Below, in pieces: positions 6,956 to 14,724 of a DNA stretch of 44,654 bases. The DNA lies in contig JAISCT010000024.1 in the NCBI GenBank assembly GCA_031265355.1, positions 1 through 44,654 of the forward strand. The letters are read 5' to 3'. The stretch's first letter is position 1. The number at the start of each line of letters is the position of its first letter. The position numbers were made by a program, and so were the translations under genes. The notes beneath the pieces were generated by a model. The model saw only the letters and a list, made by a program, of their open reading frames with translations, searched no databases and had not been told where the DNA came from. This DNA is from Oscillospiraceae bacterium (GTDB lineage Bacteria; Bacillota; Clostridia; Oscillospirales; UBA929).

Positions 6956-7031
6956 GACCCACTAGCTCAGTCGGCAGAGCACCTGCCTTTTAAGCAGGTT
7001 GTCCGCGGTTCGAATCCGCGGTGGGTCACCA
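6956..7031 (+). tRNA. tRNA-Lys (TTT anticodon), CCA encoded
   Basis: The acceptor GACCCAC (6956-6962) pairs with GTGGGTC (7021-7027), followed by A and CCA. The anticodon stem CCTGC/GCAGG encloses CTTTTAA with anticodon TTT. The T loop GTTCGAATC is standard. It lies 81 nt after tRNA-Gln, probably on the same transcript. Confidence 0.96.
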
Positions 7032-7126
7032 AAGCAGTCCCAATGCAACCCCTCTGGTCATTTTTGCGGGCGAACGGTTGGTATTTGGCATCATGTTTAA
7101 GCGCACGAAAAAGTCCTGATGCAACA

Positions 7127-7170
7127 AACAACGAGGCACGCGGTCTGTTTCGGCTGCGTGCCTCGTTGTT
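7127..7170 (+). terminator. Terminator of the tRNA unit
   Basis: AACAACGAGGCACGC (7127-7141) pairs perfectly with GCGTGCCTCGTTGTT (7156-7170), with a 14-nt loop. The right arm ends T-rich (GTTGTTGTA). It lies about 95 nt after tRNA-Lys and fits an intrinsic, possibly bidirectional, terminator. Confidence 0.7.
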
Positions 7171-7230
7171 GTATCCAAAATTCGGTCAATCACGTGATAT
7201 AATTGACTTACACTCGGGAAAAAGGATGTT

Positions 7231-7350
7231 GTGCAAAATGAAGAACTACGAAGACGCGCTGAAGCTGTGGCGGATTTTCTCAAACATCAGACCGCGCAAA
7301 CGTGGGAAAAGTCGCTCGAACGAGAGCGGCGTCGGGATGAGGCGCGGTAG
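7231..7350 (+). CDS. Possible small protein of 39 aa, unknown
   Basis: A GTG start at 7231 has AAAGGA 4 nt upstream (tight spacing) and gives a charged helical peptide with L-R-R-R-A-E-A-V-A-D-F-L-K-H and E-R-E-R-R-R-D-E-A-R at its end. A TATAAT box is at 7198-7203 but without a clear -35. The amino-acid make-up looks protein-like, more than the overlapping frames. It may be a fragment of a larger lost gene. I do not recognise it. Confidence 0.25.
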   Translation: MQNEELRRRAEAVADFLKHQTAQTWEKSLERERRRDEAR

Positions 7351-7381
7351 GACAAAGAAAATAGTATGATATCTATAATTC

Positions 7382-8317
7382 TCATGGTATCTCCGGGCGG
7401 GTCAGGGGTTCGGCGAGGGAATGGGAGCCGTAGAAGAAGGCCGAGGCGCCGTCTTTTTGGAATTGGACCGCCTCGATGCCGGATAGTTCGGTGAGAGAGA
7501 GAACAAAGGCGTCCAGCACCAGCTCCGGCGGCACCTCCGGTTCGGTGTCGTAGAAAGCGGCCGGCAGGTTGACGCAACAGAGACTGCCCTCCGTCCGGAC
7601 ACTCAGGGGAGAAATGTCGAAACCCACGAGCGGCAGCAGGCCGGACAGCTTGGGGCCGCCCAGCAGTTCTTCCACCACATAGCGCTCGGCGGACTCATTT
7701 TCGCGGATAAACACCACGCGCGTCTCGCGCGTCAGCGCCGATGTGGCGGCGGAGACAAAGTACAGCGTGAGCTGACGCTCGACCGGCCGCAGCGCCAGAG
7801 AGTCCGTCACAAAATCGCGTGCGGTCAGCGCGCGGTCGATCTCGGGGCAGGGCTGCCCCTCCACTGTCAGCCGCAGCGTGCGAACGCCGGGCAGTTCGCA
7901 CAGCGTCAGAACGGCGCAGGCACCGGCGACGGTGACGGCCGCGCCGGAGAAAGAAGGCGCTGCGGAGAGATCGACCGTGAGCGCGCCCGACTCCAGCGAG
8001 GTGGACAGCACCCGCATGCCCGCCGGAAAGGCAGACCGCAGGCGGTCGCCCTCCGGCGCCGAAAGCAGCCGGTCGGCGGCAAAGGCGATGGGGTCCGCCG
8101 CCCCCGCCGCGTCGAATACAAAGGGTGCGAGCATCTGGTCCAGAGTGCCGCTCTCCCAGTCCGCGACATAGTAGACGGTGAGGCCGTCGGCCGGGGCGGG
8201 GGTGGGCCGGGCCGCGCCCTGACAGCCGGCCAGCAGACAGATGAGCGCCAGACAGCCGGCCGCGCCGCGCCGCGCGGCCGGCGTTCGCTTCGGCAGACGG
8301 GTACCCAGATACATCAC
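7382..8317 (-). CDS. GerMN-domain sporulation/germination lipoprotein
   Basis: A 311-aa lipoprotein: basic N-terminus, hydrophobic stretch and lipobox L-L-A-G-C near residue 28-32, then a short Pro/Ala linker. Two GerMN domains follow, about residues 46-155 and 183-300, each starting with an L-T-V-Y-Y / L-T-L-Y-F strand and ending with a V-x-x-L/V-x-F strand. GerM in Bacillus is a surface lipoprotein needed for sporulation and germination. The start is GTG 8317 or ATG 8314 behind GGGGGAG. It follows the histidine kinase by 26 nt and is the last gene of a comEA-like/RR/HK/GerMN row, so it may be a target or accessory of that two-component system (inference). Confidence 0.85.
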   Translation of the reverse strand: MMYLGTRLPKRTPAARRGAAGCLALICLLAGCQGAARPTPAPADGLTVYYVADWESGTLDQMLAPFVFDAAGAADPIAFAADRLLSAPEGDRLRSAFPAGMRVLSTSLESGALTVDLSAAPSFSGAAVTVAGACAVLTLCELPGVRTLRLTVEGQPCPEIDRALTARDFVTDSLALRPVERQLTLYFVSAATSALTRETRVVFIRENESAERYVVEELLGGPKLSGLLPLVGFDISPLSVRTEGSLCCVNLPAAFYDTEPEVPPELVLDAFVLSLTELSGIEAVQFQKDGASAFFYGSHSLAEPLTRPEIP

Positions 8318-8343
8318 GATGGATCTCCCCCAAAATCAAACTC

Positions 8344-9792
8344 TCAGACGTCCCCGGCCACGTCTTCGGGACGCTGCTGCGCCAGCGGAAAGCTGACCGT
8401 CACACAAGTGCCGATACCGAGACGGCTGTCCAGCGTAATGTCGCCTTCATATTGTTCGATGGTCTTTTGCACGATCGAGAGGCCCAGCCCGCCGCCGCCG
8501 GCTTCGCGGGAACGGGCCTTGTCCACCCGGTAAAAGCGCTCAAATACGCGGGACAGATCTTCTGACGGAATGCCCATGCCGGTGTCGTCCACGACGAGCA
8601 CCGCGCGGTCGCTCCGAGTCCGGAGGGACACGCGCACCAGCCCCCCCGGCTTGTTGTACTTGATGGCGTTTTCCATCAGGTTGAAGACAGCCTGGAAGAT
8701 ATCGTCCTCGTTGCCCCGCACGAGGCAGCCCTCGTCCAGTTGGAGCCTCACGGCTACCTCATAGTGCTCCGCCAGCGGGGTGAGCCGGCGGGCGACCCGC
8801 GACGCCACCGCCCTCAGATCGACGACGATCATGGGGACAAAAGCGCCCGCGTCCAGTCGCGTGAGCGCCAGCAGTTTCTCCGTCATGCGGGCCAGCCGGT
8901 CGCTCTCGTCTCCGATGTCGGCCACAAATTCGCGGATTGTGTCCGTCTCCATGTTCTCCGTCTGCAGGATCGAGTCCGTCAGCAGTCTGATGGAGGCCAG
9001 GGGCGTCTTGAGTTCGTGAGAGGCGTCCGACACGAACTGCCGCCGCGCGTTTTCCGTCTTTTGCAGGCGGCCCGTGAGCGCGTTGAACTCGTCCGCGAGG
9101 AAGGCCAGCTCGTCGCGGCCGCGCATCAGGACGCGGTGGCTATACTCCCCCTCGCGCACCAACCGGATGGCGCGCAACAACGCGCCCACGCGGCGGGCCA
9201 GCGCGGACGACATCAGGATGCTCAGGATGATGACGACGGAAGCGATGCTCACGGAGATGCCGCCGATGTTGGAGCGCAGATCGCGGATCAATTTCGCCTG
9301 GTCGGCGTCGTATTCGTAAAGATATACGGCGCCGAACGGCCCATTGGGGTTCATGATAGGCAGGGCGACCCGGCTCTCGAAAGCCGCGTCCTCGTAACGG
9401 CTTACAAAGACATCCTTGCCCGCGAGCGCCAGAAAAATTTCGGGCAAAAGAACGTACTTTTGCCGCGCGTTGTCGGAGGCGGCATTGTCAAAGACGACCA
9501 GTCCCTCGGCGTCCGTCACGACGATCCGGGAGAGCCCCCGGTCGCCGAGCACCTCGATCACCCGACCCACATCCTCCGCGTTCAGCGTTTCCAGCGAAGA
9601 GAGGGACGAGGCGATGAGGTCGGCGCGGGCGGTGAGGCTTTCTTGCTTGAAACGAAACAGAAAATCCCGCGACACTAGAACGGGGTAGCTGTTCAGCAGC
9701 ACTAGCATGAGCACGATGATCGCGATGTAGGACAGAGCAATCTTCAACTGGTACCGGCCGGTGATCCGCCGGTTCGCCGGTTTTTTTGCCAT
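8344..9792 (-). CDS. Sensor histidine kinase (HAMP, HisKA, HATPase)
   Basis: From ATG 9792 it is 482 aa. It has transmembrane helices near residues 18-37 and 178-198, an extracellular PAS/Cache-like sensor between them, HAMP to about 251, the phosphoacceptor H259 in S-D-A-S-H-E-L-K-T-P, the N box N-L-M-E-N-A-I-K-Y and G boxes D-D-T-G-M-G-I and G-G-G-L-G-L-S-I. ATG 9792 is preferred over an upstream GTG/TTG-type extension, because a GGGGGG-rich ribosome site sits 7 nt ahead and the longer form would overlap the response regulator. It forms a pair with the regulator just upstream. The signal is unknown. Confidence 0.93.
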   Translation of the reverse strand: MAKKPANRRITGRYQLKIALSYIAIIVLMLVLLNSYPVLVSRDFLFRFKQESLTARADLIASSLSSLETLNAEDVGRVIEVLGDRGLSRIVVTDAEGLVVFDNAASDNARQKYVLLPEIFLALAGKDVFVSRYEDAAFESRVALPIMNPNGPFGAVYLYEYDADQAKLIRDLRSNIGGISVSIASVVIILSILMSSALARRVGALLRAIRLVREGEYSHRVLMRGRDELAFLADEFNALTGRLQKTENARRQFVSDASHELKTPLASIRLLTDSILQTENMETDTIREFVADIGDESDRLARMTEKLLALTRLDAGAFVPMIVVDLRAVASRVARRLTPLAEHYEVAVRLQLDEGCLVRGNEDDIFQAVFNLMENAIKYNKPGGLVRVSLRTRSDRAVLVVDDTGMGIPSEDLSRVFERFYRVDKARSREAGGGGLGLSIVQKTIEQYEGDITLDSRLGIGTCVTVSFPLAQQRPEDVAGDV

Positions 9793-9824
9793 GCCGCGCA
9801 CCCCCCGTCGTCGCCGCGCCGCCG

Positions 9825-10514
9825 TCACGGCCGGCAGAAGAAATAACCGACGCCCCACTTGGTCAGCAGGTATTTCGGTTTGGCGGGACTTGTCTCCAAT
9901 TTTTCTCTCAGGCGGCGGATGTGGACATCCACCGTCCGGATGTCGCCGGGGTATTCGTAGCCCCAGACGATGTCAAGCAAGCTCTCGCGGGTGTACACGC
10001 GGCCGGGATTTCGCATCAGAAGCTCCACAAGATCGAACTCCTTGGCGGTGAGTTCCACCGAACGTCCGTCCACGGAGGCGTTGTGCCGGGAGATGTCCAG
10101 CGTGATGTTGCCGATCTGCAGCGTCTCCACCGGCGGCGCCTGCTGGTTTTGCTGCACGACCACGCGGCGCAAAATGGCCCGGATGCGCGCCTTGAGCTCC
10201 ATAATGTTGAAAGGCTTGGTGACGTAGTCGTCGGCTCCGTACTCAAAACCGATCAGTTTGTCGGTGTCCTCACTGCGTGCGGTGAGCATGATGATGGGGA
10301 CGGCGGAAAACTCGCGGATGCGGCGGCAGGCCTCCAACCCGTCCACCTCCGGCATCATCAGGTCCAGGATGATGAGATCAAAGGCGCTCTCGCGCGCCAG
10401 ACGGATCGCACTCTCGCCGTCGTAGCAGCAGCTCACCTCGTATCCCTCGTGTTCCAGATTGAATTTGAGACCCTTGACCAGAAGTCTCTCGTCATCCACC
10501 AGCAGCACTCTCAC
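9825..10514 (-). CDS. OmpR/PhoB-family response regulator
   Basis: It is 229 aa from GTG 10514. The receiver domain has D7-D8, phosphoacceptor D51 in L-D-L-M-M-P and K100 in V-T-K-P-F; the C-terminal winged helix ends with V-D-V-H-I-R-R-L-R-E-K and T-K-W-G-V-G-Y-F-F. It controls transcription on phosphorylation by the kinase encoded 32 nt downstream. An in-frame TTG at 10538 would add eight residues not found in the family core. It resembles PhoP/WalR-type regulators but I do not assign a specific name. Confidence 0.93.
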   Translation of the reverse strand: MRVLLVDDERLLVKGLKFNLEHEGYEVSCCYDGESAIRLARESAFDLIILDLMMPEVDGLEACRRIREFSAVPIIMLTARSEDTDKLIGFEYGADDYVTKPFNIMELKARIRAILRRVVVQQNQQAPPVETLQIGNITLDISRHNASVDGRSVELTAKEFDLVELLMRNPGRVYTRESLLDIVWGYEYPGDIRTVDVHIRRLREKLETSPAKPKYLLTKWGVGYFFCRP

Positions 10515-10577
10515 AGATGTTCCCGATCCTCTCGTCAAAACAATTTACCATATATTTACATATCTGTCATCAGGACA

Positions 10578-11084
10578 TCAGCCCGTGGTGATCAGATCTT
10601 TGAGCTGCGCGTATCGTTTTTCGCCGATGCCGGAGACCTCCATGAGCTGCGACGGGTCGGAGAAGCCGCCGTGCTCCGTACGCCAGGCGATGATGCGCTC
10701 GGCCAGCACCGGGCCGACGCCGGGCAGGTCGGTCAGTTCCTCGGCTGTTGCGCGGTTGATGTTGACAGGCTGCCACACGGCGGCCTTGTCCTCCGGCCCC
10801 GTGATGATGGCCGGCCCCGCCGGCGTATCGGGCGTCCCTGTCTCTGTTTCCGTCTCCGATTCGGCCCCAAGCGCCGGCTCCGCCTCCAGTCCGGACGGCG
10901 GCACGGTACTCACGGGCGGCGGCGCGGCGGAGACGGCCGCCGGGAGATTGTCCGGCTGGTCCTGGGGTGTGGCGACGATCGAGAAAGTGCCCGGTCGCGT
11001 GCGGCCGGCCAAAAAGTATCCGAGACAAAAGGCGGCAAACAGCGCGCACAGCGTCAGTGTGACAAATGTGAGCCTTCTCCGCAA
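10578..11084 (-). CDS. comEA: ComEA-like helix-hairpin-helix DNA-binding protein
   Basis: A 168-aa protein with an N-terminal membrane anchor (about residues 5-25), a Pro/Ala/Glu-rich linker and a C-terminal pair of helix-hairpin-helix motifs: V-N-I-N-R-A-T-A-E-E-L and L-P-G-V-G-P-V-L-A, then V-S-G-I-G-E-K-R-Y. This is the ComEA layout, the surface double-stranded DNA receptor of natural competence. TTG 11084 has AAAGGAGG 8 nt upstream. The usual partner comEC is not adjacent, so competence cannot be claimed. It lies 63 nt before the response regulator on the same strand. Confidence 0.85.
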   Translation of the reverse strand: MRRRLTFVTLTLCALFAAFCLGYFLAGRTRPGTFSIVATPQDQPDNLPAAVSAAPPPVSTVPPSGLEAEPALGAESETETETGTPDTPAGPAIITGPEDKAAVWQPVNINRATAEELTDLPGVGPVLAERIIAWRTEHGGFSDPSQLMEVSGIGEKRYAQLKDLITTG

Positions 11085-11138
11085 AAAAATCGCCTCCTTT
11101 CGCCCACAGGAGCGTGAGTCTCAATCGCACTTTGCGCG

Positions 11139-11168
11139 GCCGCCCGAGAATTCCCAACTTCGGGCGGC
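11139..11168. promoter_or_regulatory. Inverted repeat in the comEA/dacF divergent spacer
   Basis: GCCGCCCGA (11139-11147) pairs with TCGGGCGGC (11160-11168), with a 12-nt spacer containing AATTC. It abuts the -35 box of the forward promoter and is a candidate operator or a cruciform-type regulatory element. No protein is known to bind it. Confidence 0.35.
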
Positions 11169-11197
11169 TTGCATCCCGTCTTCCGGTTTGATATAAT
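11169..11197 (+). promoter_or_regulatory. Sigma-A-type promoter upstream of the D,D-carboxypeptidase gene
   Basis: TTGCAT (11169-11174) and TATAAT (11192-11197) are spaced by 17 nt. The expected transcript start is near 11204, giving a leader of about 90 nt to ATG 11293. Confidence 0.7.
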
Positions 11198-11292
11198 CAT
11201 CCGGGAGCCTTGGCGCGGAAACCGAAAAACTAAATGTTAGCAAAAAACAAAATTTTAAAAAACAAGATGATCATGAACTCGGAGGGTGCCTC

Positions 11293-12726
11293 ATGGTTCC
11301 CACGTGGTATCGTCAAATGATCATGTCTTTCGGGGGTTTTTGTATGGGGAGAGATGAAAAGATGGCGCGGCGCGCGCGCGGCGGGTGGGTGCGCGGACTC
11401 TGTGTTTGGTTGGTGCTGGCGGCCCTCGCGGCCGCCCCGCCCGCGAAGGCCACGGCAAAACTGCCGCCCGTCACTGTCACTGCGAACACGGCGCTGCTGG
11501 TCGATTCGGACTCCGGGGAGATTCTCTTTGAGAAAAACATCCGCGAGCGTGCCTACCCGGCCAGTCTGACCAAGATCATGACAGCCCTGCTCGCCCTGGA
11601 GCGCGGAAAGCTCGACGACCTTCTTACAGCCTCGGCCACGGCCTTTGCGGATATGGTACCGGGCGGCAGCACGCAGAACATACAGGAGGGCGAGGTCATG
11701 ACGCTGGAGAATTATCTCTACTGCGCCCTGATCTCTTCCGCCAACGAGGCCTGCAACGTCATTGCCGAGTACATCTCCGGCAGTGTCGAGGCCTTTGTCG
11801 CGTTAATGAACGAGCGGGCGGCGCAGCTGGGCTGCGAGAACACCCAGTTTGTCAATACGCACGGCCTGCCCGACGAAAACCATTATACGACGGCCTGGGA
11901 CATCTACCTCGTCACGAGGGAGGCCATGAAGTACCCCGAGTTCATGATCATCTGCAACACGGCGGCCAAATCGATCCCGCCCACCAACAAGTGGGAGAAG
12001 GAGCGGGCGCTGTACACGACGAACCATCTGATCTCCAACAACACGGAAAGACAGTATCTCTACTACCCGGCCAAGGGCATCAAGACAGGGCATACCAACG
12101 CGGCGGGGTACTGCCTTGTCTCCAGCGCGGAGAAGAACGGACTGTACTTCATCAGCGTGGTCATGGGCGCGCGGGAGGAGGAGGAAACAAAACGGATCCT
12201 CAGCTTCGTAGAGACAGCCGAACTCTTCGAGTGGGGTTTTGCCAATTTCAGCGTCAAGCCGCTGCTGAAGACGACGGAACAGATTCGAGAGGTGGTCGTC
12301 GAAAAAGGCAAAGGGAAGGACTCCGTCATGCTCGTGCCCCAGAAAAGTCTGGAGGCGTTGGTTCCAAACGATCTGGAGGCGTCGGACGTGGACCGGAAGA
12401 TCACCCCGAACTTCGAGGGCGCCGTGACAGCTCCGGTGGCGCGCGGCCAGGTGCTCGGCACAATCTCCCTGCGCTATGGCGACAGAGAATTCGGCACCGT
12501 GGCGCTCGTGGCCTCAAGCGACGTGGAGCGGGACGAGGCTCAGCAGGTGGCGGAGGATTTTCGTGATTTCTTTGACCGGGACTGGGTCAAGTATACGATC
12601 GCCGGTGTGGCGGCGCTGCTCATTCTCTATGTGGTGTTTGTGATCGTCTACAACGCCCGCCGCCGCCGCGCCCGCATGCGCGGCAACTACCGCGGCAACC
12701 GCCGCCGTCAGCATCGCAGACGCTGA
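11293..12726 (+). CDS. dacF: D-alanyl-D-alanine carboxypeptidase (peptidase S11, DacF-like)
   Basis: The protein trims the terminal D-Ala of peptidoglycan stem peptides outside the cell. Active-site motifs are S91-L-T-K94, S149-A-N and K264-T-G, followed by a beta-rich C-terminal domain (about 320-435), a transmembrane helix (about 443-462) and an Arg-rich tail. ATG 11293 has GGAGGG 6 nt upstream, but the best signal peptide begins at the inner ATG 11362 (M-A-R-R-A-R-G), so that start is also possible. In Bacillus, dacF is a sporulation-linked homologue; here a housekeeping promoter precedes it. Membrane anchor plus Arg-rich cytoplasmic end is typical of S11 enzymes in Clostridia. Confidence 0.92.
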   Translation: MVPTWYRQMIMSFGGFCMGRDEKMARRARGGWVRGLCVWLVLAALAAAPPAKATAKLPPVTVTANTALLVDSDSGEILFEKNIRERAYPASLTKIMTALLALERGKLDDLLTASATAFADMVPGGSTQNIQEGEVMTLENYLYCALISSANEACNVIAEYISGSVEAFVALMNERAAQLGCENTQFVNTHGLPDENHYTTAWDIYLVTREAMKYPEFMIICNTAAKSIPPTNKWEKERALYTTNHLISNNTERQYLYYPAKGIKTGHTNAAGYCLVSSAEKNGLYFISVVMGAREEEETKRILSFVETAELFEWGFANFSVKPLLKTTEQIREVVVEKGKGKDSVMLVPQKSLEALVPNDLEASDVDRKITPNFEGAVTAPVARGQVLGTISLRYGDREFGTVALVASSDVERDEAQQVAEDFRDFFDRDWVKYTIAGVAALLILYVVFVIVYNARRRRARMRGNYRGNRRRQHRRR

Positions 12727-12741
12727 CGCTTCTTTGTAATA

Positions 12742-12761
12742 CGCCGGAAAAAGATCCGGCG
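12742..12761. terminator. Short hairpin between convergent dacF and upp
   Basis: CGCCGG (12742-12747) and CCGGCG (12756-12761) form a 6-bp stem around AAAAAGAT. It lies between genes transcribed towards each other. No T-run follows on either strand, so terminator function is uncertain. Confidence 0.4.
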
Positions 12762-12796
12762 CTGCGTCGAGCATGACGTCGTCAGAGGCGTCCCCA

Positions 12797-13426
12797 TCAT
12801 TTTGTGCCGAAGATGCGGTCGCCGGCGTCGCCCAGGCCGGGGACGATGTAGCCGTGTTCGTTCAGACGTTCATCCAGCGCGCAGGCGTAGATGTCCACGT
12901 CGGGGTGCGCCGACTGTATCGCCTGCAGACCCTCCGGGGCGGCCAGAATGCACATGAGCCTCAGAGAGCGGCAGCCGAAATTTTTGAGGATCCGAGCGGC
13001 TGCCACAGCGGTACCGCCCGTGGCCAGCATAGGGTCCAAAATCAGCACGTCGCGTTCGCCGATGTCGGGCGGCATCTTGCAGTAATATTCCACCGGCTGT
13101 AAAGTGTCCGGGTCGCGGTACAGACCGATGTGGCCGACCCGAGCGGTGGGGATCAGGCGGACGATGCCGTCCGTCATGCCGAGCCCGGCCCGCAGCACCG
13201 GCACCACGGCGATCTTCTTTCCCGCGATGACATGGCCGCGCGCGCCGGCGACGGGTGTCGTCACGTCGACATCTTCAAGCGGCAGGTCGCGGGTCGCCTC
13301 GTAGCACATGAGCATGGCGATCTCGCCCACGCTTTCCCGAAACTCCTTGACGCCGGTGTCTTTGTCGCGCAGGATGGTCAGCTTGTGTTGGATCAGAGGG
13401 TGCTCAAGCAGCTGAAAACGGCTCAT
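12797..13426 (-). CDS. upp: Uracil phosphoribosyltransferase
   Basis: This salvage enzyme makes UMP from uracil and PRPP in the cytoplasm. It is 209 aa, the normal length. The PRPP loop is [12 protein letters not shown] and the C-terminal uracil site is [13 protein letters not shown]. Its ATG 13426 overlaps the tsaB stop (ATGA), so it is coupled to the tRNA-modification genes tsaE-tsaB; the combination is unusual compared with upp next to glyA or atp genes in Bacillus. Confidence 0.97.
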   Translation of the reverse strand: MSRFQLLEHPLIQHKLTILRDKDTGVKEFRESVGEIAMLMCYEATRDLPLEDVDVTTPVAGARGHVIAGKKIAVVPVLRAGLGMTDGIVRLIPTARVGHIGLYRDPDTLQPVEYYCKMPPDIGERDVLILDPMLATGGTAVAAARILKNFGCRSLRLMCILAAPEGLQAIQSAHPDVDIYACALDERLNEHGYIVPGLGDAGDRIFGTK

Positions 13427-14193
13427 ATAGACACGTTCCTTTCAGACACGCTTTTGCCAGGCGTGCCCTTTTGAGAATCGCCGCCGGCGGCCGGCGGCGT
13501 ATTTGCCGGCCGCTCTTTGCGCTTCCGTTCGGCGCGTTCCCGTTCGGCCCCTGAGACCCGGAGGTAAACCGGGGTGGCATAGGTGGCGTTGTCCCGGTCC
13601 GGATGGGCGGCGGCCAGATGGGCCACGCCCCAGGCGCCGGGGAACCGGAGATGCGGCGGGGCCAGGCGCGCCGCGTCTCCGTTGCGCTCATTATAACACA
13701 ACTCCGCCCCGTCTCCAACCAGGACAGGGTTCTTTTTTTGTATCTCGGCCCAAAGTGCCGTGAGCGGCAGCGCCCGGTCCTCCGTGAGACGCGTCAGCAC
13801 GCCGCCGTCTGATGAAAACAGCGCGTTGTACATCTCGCCGCGGCGCGCGTCCTGCACGGCGCAGATGAGTCCGCCCCAGTGGGCCGCGCCCTGCGCGGCG
13901 GCCTCCAGCGAGGAGACGCCGAGGCAGGGTCGCCCCAGCCCCCACGCGAGGCCGTTGGCGGCGGCCACGCCGATGCGCAGACCGGTGAACGATCCAGGTC
14001 CGTGCGCCACGGCGATCAGATCCATGTCGGCGAGCGTCAGGCGCGCGTTTTGCAGCAGCGCCTCCACCATGGGCATCAGGGTTTGGGAGTGGGTGAGTCC
14101 GTTGTTTTGAAAGCTCTGCGCGAGAAGCGCGCCGTCCCGTACCACGGCCACGGAGGCCGAGAGCGAGGATGAATCAAACGCCAAAATGGTCAC
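13423..14193 (-). CDS. tsaB: tRNA t6A biosynthesis protein TsaB
   Basis: TsaB is the scaffold partner of TsaD and TsaE in forming N6-threonylcarbamoyladenosine at A37 of ANN-decoding tRNAs. It has A-F-D-S-S-S at residue 5, and [14 protein letters not shown] near 63, the ASKHA-fold hallmark. It is 256 aa, with a basic, Pro-rich C-terminal tail of about 45 residues beyond the family core. GTG 14193 starts inside tsaE (20-nt overlap). upp overlaps its stop. tsaD is not in the window. Confidence 0.93.
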   Translation of the reverse strand: MTILAFDSSSLSASVAVVRDGALLAQSFQNNGLTHSQTLMPMVEALLQNARLTLADMDLIAVAHGPGSFTGLRIGVAAANGLAWGLGRPCLGVSSLEAAAQGAAHWGGLICAVQDARRGEMYNALFSSDGGVLTRLTEDRALPLTALWAEIQKKNPVLVGDGAELCYNERNGDAARLAPPHLRFPGAWGVAHLAAAHPDRDNATYATPVYLRVSGAERERAERKRKERPANTPPAAGGDSQKGTPGKSVSERNVSI

Positions 14194-14599
14194 AGAGTAT
14201 GACCCTCCAATCCAGGTGTTCGGGGTGGGGTTCCAACGTCACGAAGATCGTGCCGGGCGGCCAGAAGCCGTCCGCCCGTTCGCTCCATTCGACGGCGCAG
14301 ACACCCCCCCGGTCCAGGTAGTCGTCCCAGCCGAGCGCGTCCAGGTCATCCGGACCGCCGAGCCGGTAGAGGTCGAAATGAAACAGCGGCAGGCGCCCGG
14401 CATACTCGTGTACCAGCGCGAAGGTAGGGCTCGTCACCCGGTCCTCAACGCCAAGGCCGCGGGCCAGCCCCCCCACAAAGGCAGTTTTGCCGGCGCCGAG
14501 TCCGCCGCGCAGCGCGACGACGGCCGGGCCGTCCAGCATGGTTCCCAGCCGCTGCCCCAGGGCGCGCGTCTCATCCGGTCCATGCGAGACTGTCCGCAT
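14174..14599 (-). CDS. tsaE: tRNA t6A biosynthesis ATPase TsaE
   Basis: TsaE is a small ATPase needed for turnover of the TsaB-TsaD complex. From ATG 14599 it is 141 aa, close to the usual 150. The Walker A G-G-L-G-A-G-K-T is near residue 34; T-S-P-T-F and H-F-D-L-Y-R-L are the family motifs; a W-S-E segment follows. A longer upstream reading exists but lacks a ribosome site and has no family similarity. GAGGGGG precedes ATG 14599. It leads the tsaE-tsaB-upp row. Confidence 0.94.
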   Translation of the reverse strand: MRTVSHGPDETRALGQRLGTMLDGPAVVALRGGLGAGKTAFVGGLARGLGVEDRVTSPTFALVHEYAGRLPLFHFDLYRLGGPDDLDALGWDDYLDRGGVCAVEWSERADGFWPPGTIFVTLEPHPEHLDWRVILCDHFGV

Positions 14600-14724
14600 A
14601 CAAAACCGCCCCCTCTCTTGCACAGGATGCGAACATGGTGTATTATAACATAGTATAACATAGAGCTGTGTACGCCGCCAAGTGCGGTTTGCGGCCGGGA
14701 GACGACGACTCGGGAGGTGATGGG

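Noticed and set aside
6636..6962. Minus-strand frame over tRNA-Gln with G-W-Q-D-S-N-L-R
   Set aside because: Known type of spurious protein read from tRNA antisense sequence.
9786..11117. Long plus-strand frame opposite the two-component/comEA genes
   Set aside because: Antisense to clear families, composition like a GC-rich shadow and no ribosome site.
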